The position numbers and the translations under genes were made by a program. A model generated the notes under the pieces. It saw only the letters and a program-made list of their open reading frames with translations, had not been told where the DNA came from and ran no database searches. Shown one piece after another: positions 5,248 through 8,396 of a stretch of 8,396 nucleotides of DNA (its first letter is position 1; the number at the start of each line of letters is the position of its first letter). The stretch comes from Candidatus Nanohalarchaeota archaeon (lineage in GTDB: Archaea; EX4484-52; B79-G9), in contig QMVA01000054.1 in the NCBI GenBank assembly GCA_003660865.1, forward strand, positions 1 through 8,396, in the 5' to 3' direction.

Positions 5248-6312
5248 ATGGCAAAAGATTCAAAAATCGGGCTTGGAACGTACCCTTATATGAATGCGAG
5301 GGTGCGCGTCATGAAAGGTGAGATGATTGGCAAGGATGAATATAGCAGGCTGATTAAGATGAGCCCGGCTGAAATCACGAAGTTCATGGGTGAGACTGCT
5401 TATAAAAAAGAGATTGATGAGCTTGCGATGAAGTTTCATGGGGTTGACCTGATTGAAGTGGCTCTTTACCTGAATGCTGCGAGGTCATTTAATAAGCTTA
5501 TAAGGATTTCGAGCGGCAGGGCAGAGATACTTATCCAGGCATATCTTGTGAGGTATGATGTATATAACCTGAAGACGATATTAAGGGGCAAGATTGCAGG
5601 CAGGGATGAAAAAGAGATTAAAATGCTATTGATTCCGGCAGGACGGCTTGATATGGGGGCGCTTGATATGCTGCTTAAAAAGAAGACGTGCAGTGAGGTT
5701 ATGGTTGCGTCGAAGGTTGTTAAGATGGATAAAGATGTTTCGGCGGCAGTTGATGAGTGCGAAGAAACAAAGTGCCTGTGCAGTATTGAGAATCTGCTTG
5801 ATAAAAACTATTATAATATGCTGATGGAACTTTCGCTTACAATGCCAAAACAGGGCAGGTATGTTCGCCAGTTCATAAAGACAGAGATTGATTTTTTGAA
5901 CCTGAAGGTGCTTTTCCGGCTTGTCAGGGAGAAATTGCCTAAAAATGATATTGTTGATAAGCTTGTGTTTTCAGGTGAAAAGCTTTCGCGCAAAAAATTG
6001 TTGATGCTTGCTGATTCAAAGGACTGCGAGGAGTTGTATTCTGGTCTTTCGGGAACAGGGTATGATGCTGTGCTTGAAAAGGGCATGGATGAGCTTCGTG
6101 ATAAAAATGAACTTGGCACTTGTGAGATTGCTCTTGAAAAACATTGGCTCAGGCAGGTTGAGCTTATGCTGCATCAGCATCCTTTGTCTGTGGGGCCGAT
6201 TCTTGGCTATATGGTCGGGAAGGATATTGAGATTCGGAATCTGCGCATGCTTGTACGTGCAAAGGTCACAGGTCTTGATGAGAAATTTATGAGTGAAAGT
6301 ATTGTGGTGTAA
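5248..6312 (+). CDS. ahaC: A-type ATP synthase subunit C (central stalk/rotor cap, V-type d homologue)
   Basis: This 354-residue, almost entirely helical protein belongs to the AC39/d-subunit family. It sits on the AhaK ring and receives the central shaft (D and F). Three repeated helical bundles are expected. Visible family marks are YPYMNARVRVMKGEMI near residue 13, YLVRYDVYNLKTILRGK near 104, FIKTEIDFLNLKVLFRLVRE in the middle, and LRMLVRAKVTGLDEKF at the end. The size is typical. ATG 5248 begins right before the conserved Tyr-rich start; GTGA at 5237-5240 is a modest ribosome site. It lies 20 bp after ahaE and 2 bp before ahaF, consistent with translational coupling. Confidence 0.96.
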   Translation: MAKDSKIGLGTYPYMNARVRVMKGEMIGKDEYSRLIKMSPAEITKFMGETAYKKEIDELAMKFHGVDLIEVALYLNAARSFNKLIRISSGRAEILIQAYLVRYDVYNLKTILRGKIAGRDEKEIKMLLIPAGRLDMGALDMLLKKKTCSEVMVASKVVKMDKDVSAAVDECEETKCLCSIENLLDKNYYNMLMELSLTMPKQGRYVRQFIKTEIDFLNLKVLFRLVREKLPKNDIVDKLVFSGEKLSRKKLLMLADSKDCEELYSGLSGTGYDAVLEKGMDELRDKNELGTCEIALEKHWLRQVELMLHQHPLSVGPILGYMVGKDIEIRNLRMLVRAKVTGLDEKFMSESIVV

Positions 6313-6314
6313 TT

Positions 6315-6623
6315 ATGAGTGAAATTGCGGTAATCGGAGATGATGAGTTTACAATAGGATTCGGGCTTGCAGGTGTCAGGAGGATCATAAATGTTTCGGC
6401 TGATGAGTTTGTTTCAAAGACGACAGATGCGCTTAATGATACGTCTATCGGCGTGCTTGTGCTTGCGCGTGATGATGTTAATAAGCTTCCTATAAGGGTG
6501 CGCGATAAACTTGAAAATTCAGTGCAGCCAGTCTGTGTTGTTCTTTCTAAGGACAGTGCAGGTGAGGATGATCTTAGAAGGAAGGTTAAGAAGTCACTCG
6601 GACTTGATGTATGGGATAAATAA
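6315..6623 (+). CDS. ahaF: A-type ATP synthase subunit F (central stalk)
   Basis: This 102-residue subunit binds subunit D in the rotor shaft and is thought to modulate ATPase activity. The N-terminal Rossmann-like part shows the family start IAVIGDDEFTIGFGLAGV, then alternating strands and helices (IGVLVLARDDV, PVCVVLSKD) and a C-terminal helix (DDLRRKVKKSLGLD) of the kind that reaches into the head. Length is normal. The ATG is 2 bp after the ahaC stop, with GGTG at 6306-6309 inside the end of ahaC. Its TAA stop abuts the ATG at 6624. Confidence 0.95.
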   Translation: MSEIAVIGDDEFTIGFGLAGVRRIINVSADEFVSKTTDALNDTSIGVLVLARDDVNKLPIRVRDKLENSVQPVCVVLSKDSAGEDDLRRKVKKSLGLDVWDK

Positions 6624-6633
6624 ATGATTTATA

Positions 6634-6640
6634 AGGTGGT
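6634..6640 (+). promoter_or_regulatory. Ribosome binding site deciding the ahaA start
   Basis: AGGTGGT lies 4 nt before the ATG at 6645. It favours that start over the in-frame ATG at 6624, which touches the ahaF stop and has no such site. Confidence 0.75.
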
Positions 6641-6644
6641 AGAT

Positions 6645-8396
6645 ATGGCAGTTGCTAAAAATACAGAGAAGAAAGGTTTTATCTACAGGATTGCAGGTCC
6701 TGTGGTTGTTGCGAAGGAGATTACTGCGCGCATGTATGATGTGGTGCGTGTGGGTAATGAAAAGCTTATGGGTGAGGTTATCCAGATTGATGGTGAGAAG
6801 ACCATCATCCAGGTTTATGAAGATACTACAAGCATCAAGCCAGGTGAGCCGGTCATCACTACCGGGATGCCGCTGTCTGTTGAGCTTGGACCGGGACTTC
6901 TCAAGTCAATCTATGACGGGATACAGAGACCGCTTCCGGTGCTTAAGGAGAAGATGGGTGATTTTATTGAGAGGGGTGTTGATGCGCCAGGGCTTGACCA
7001 GGAGAAAAAGTGGGAGTTCAAAGCCACGGTCAAGAAGGGCGATAAGGTCATAGGGGGCACTATTCTTGGGAAGGTGCAGGAAACTACTAGTGTTTTGCAC
7101 AGCATTCTTGTGCCGCCGGATGTGTCCGGAAAAATTGCTGAGATTAAGAGCGGAAGTTATACTGTTACAGATGAAATCGGGAAGCTTGATGACGGGACTG
7201 TGCTTAAGCTTGCGCATAAGTGGCCTGTAAGATACTCAAGGAAATCAAGAAGGAAGATTGTGCCTACTATTCCTTTGACTACAGGGCAGAGGATTTTTGA
7301 TGCTTTGTTTCCGCTTGCAAAGGGCGGTGTCGCTGCTATTCCCGGGCCTTTCGGGGCCGGAAAGACTGTTACGCAGCAGAGTCTTGCCAAGTGGTCTGAT
7401 GCAGATATTGTTGTTTATATCGGATGCGGTGAGAGGGGCAATGAGATGACCGAGGTTCTTACTGAGTTTCCGCACCTGAAAGATCCAAAGACTGGAAGGA
7501 CCCTGATGGAGAGGACTGTCTTGATTGCAAATACTTCCAATATGCCTGTGGCTGCACGTGAGGCGTCTATATATACCGGCGCCACTATCGCTGAATATTA
7601 CAGGGATATGGGTTATGCTGTTGCGCTGATGGCTGACAGTACCTCAAGGTGGGCTGAGGCTATGCGTGAGATTTCGTCACGGCTTGAGGAAATGCCAGGG
7701 GAGGAAGGTTATCCTGCTTATCTTTCTACTAAGCTTGCTGAGTTTTATGAGCGGGCAGGATGTGTTGTGCCGTTTGGAACAGATAAGGAAGGGTCGATTA
7801 CGATTATCGGTGCGGTTTCGCCTCCTGGCGGTGATTTTTCTGAGCCGGTTACGCAGAATACGCTGCGTGTCACCAAGTGCTTCTGGGCGCTTGACGCAAA
7901 GCTTGCGCAGAGGAGGCATTTCCCGTCTATCAACTGGCTGACTTCGTACAGCCTTTATCTTGATACGCTTGACAGCTGGTTTGCAGGCAATGTTGCATCT
8001 GACTGGAGAGGGCATGTCGAGCGTTGCATGAAGATATTGCAGGAAGAAGAGAAACTGCAGGAGATTGTTCAGCTTGTGGGCAGTGATGCTCTGCCTGAAA
8101 AGGAGCAGGTTACGCTTGAGGTTGCACGGCTTATCAGGGAGTTTTTCTTGCAGCAGAATGCGTTCCATGATGTGGATATGTATTGCGAGCTTAAGAAGAC
8201 TTACATGCTTTTGAAGGCGATTTTGCATTATGCGGATCTTTCCTATGCTGCGCTTGATAATGGCGTTCCGGCGAAGACGATACTTGAAGTGAAGTCGAAG
8301 AATAAGATAGTGGATGCAAAGTTTGATAAGGATTATGAGAAAGTGCTTGCGGGTGCTTCAAAGGAGATGGATAAGGAGTTTGACAAGCTGGAGTGA
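6645..8396 (+). CDS. ahaA: A-type ATP synthase subunit A (catalytic subunit)
   Basis: This 583-residue catalytic subunit of the A3B3 head makes or hydrolyses ATP. In order it has the N-terminal beta-barrel (GFIYRIAGPVVVAKEI, about 11-26), the bulge or non-homologous insert characteristic of A/V-type catalytic subunits (about 115-190), the nucleotide-binding core and a helical C-terminal domain. Walker A is GPFGAGKTV at 234-242. The catalytic glutamate is E263 in GCGERGNEM. The Walker B region is ALMADSTSRWAEAMREIS with D331. SPPGGDFSEPVTQNTLR follows in the usual place. Position 238 is Ala, where Pyrococcus horikoshii has Ser. ATG 6645 is chosen because of AGGTGGT at 6634-6640; ATG 6624 would add seven residues and has no ribosome site. 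The stop ends the window exactly, so the gene is complete and ahaB should follow. Confidence 0.97.
   Translation: MAVAKNTEKKGFIYRIAGPVVVAKEITARMYDVVRVGNEKLMGEVIQIDGEKTIIQVYEDTTSIKPGEPVITTGMPLSVELGPGLLKSIYDGIQRPLPVLKEKMGDFIERGVDAPGLDQEKKWEFKATVKKGDKVIGGTILGKVQETTSVLHSILVPPDVSGKIAEIKSGSYTVTDEIGKLDDGTVLKLAHKWPVRYSRKSRRKIVPTIPLTTGQRIFDALFPLAKGGVAAIPGPFGAGKTVTQQSLAKWSDADIVVYIGCGERGNEMTEVLTEFPHLKDPKTGRTLMERTVLIANTSNMPVAAREASIYTGATIAEYYRDMGYAVALMADSTSRWAEAMREISSRLEEMPGEEGYPAYLSTKLAEFYERAGCVVPFGTDKEGSITIIGAVSPPGGDFSEPVTQNTLRVTKCFWALDAKLAQRRHFPSINWLTSYSLYLDTLDSWFAGNVASDWRGHVERCMKILQEEEKLQEIVQLVGSDALPEKEQVTLEVARLIREFFLQQNAFHDVDMYCELKKTYMLLKAILHYADLSYAALDNGVPAKTILEVKSKNKIVDAKFDKDYEKVLAGASKEMDKEFDKLE

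Noticed and set aside
7677..8228. Minus-strand open frame of 183 codons inside ahaA
   Set aside because: Fully antisense to the conserved catalytic domain, with an Arg-, Leu- and Asn-rich product typical of frame shadows.

Overview
The window looks like euryarchaeal chromosomal DNA. Most of it (about 1976 to 8396) is the first seven genes of an archaeal-type (A-type) ATP synthase operon in the order H-I-K-E-C-F-A, the order known from Methanosarcina-type operons. The archaeal assignment also rests on AT-rich TATA-like promoters, GGAGGT/GGTG-type ribosome binding sites, and a PhoU-like protein with an AbrB domain. The 37-bp CRISPR repeat ends in ATTGAAAC. From memory, its 3' half resembles Methanosarcina 37-nt repeats, so a Methanosarcinales-like or other methanomicrobial relative is a guess, not a result.

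Layout. Positions 4-187 hold the leader-distal end of a CRISPR array: two good repeats and one decayed terminal repeat. Positions 188-249 are an AT-rich spacer in which an 8-bp inverted repeat flanks a TATA-like box. Positions 250-840 (+) encode an unrecognised 196-residue soluble protein. Positions 857-1879 (-) encode an AbrB-PhoU regulator convergent with it. Positions 1880-1993 are a very AT-rich divergent promoter region with a 12-bp palindrome. From there ahaH, ahaI, ahaK, ahaE, ahaC, ahaF and ahaA run on the + strand. They are tightly spaced except for a 142-bp gap after ahaK that contains two perfect inverted repeats. The window ends exactly at the ahaA stop codon, so ahaB and ahaD are expected just outside.

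How the genes work together. AhaA is the catalytic head subunit. AhaH and AhaE form the coiled-coil peripheral stalks, AhaC and AhaF belong to the central stalk and collar, AhaI is the membrane stator with the essential arginine, and AhaK is the rotor-ring proteolipid. Together they couple H+ or Na+ flow to ATP synthesis. The PhoU-like gene is divergent from the operon and might share control with it, but nothing here proves that.

I see no clearly novel multi-gene system. The points most worth a second look are the dyad around the TATA box of the orphan gene, the hairpins after ahaK, the two carboxylates in the AhaK hairpin, the alanine in the AhaA P-loop, and the uncertain ahaH start.
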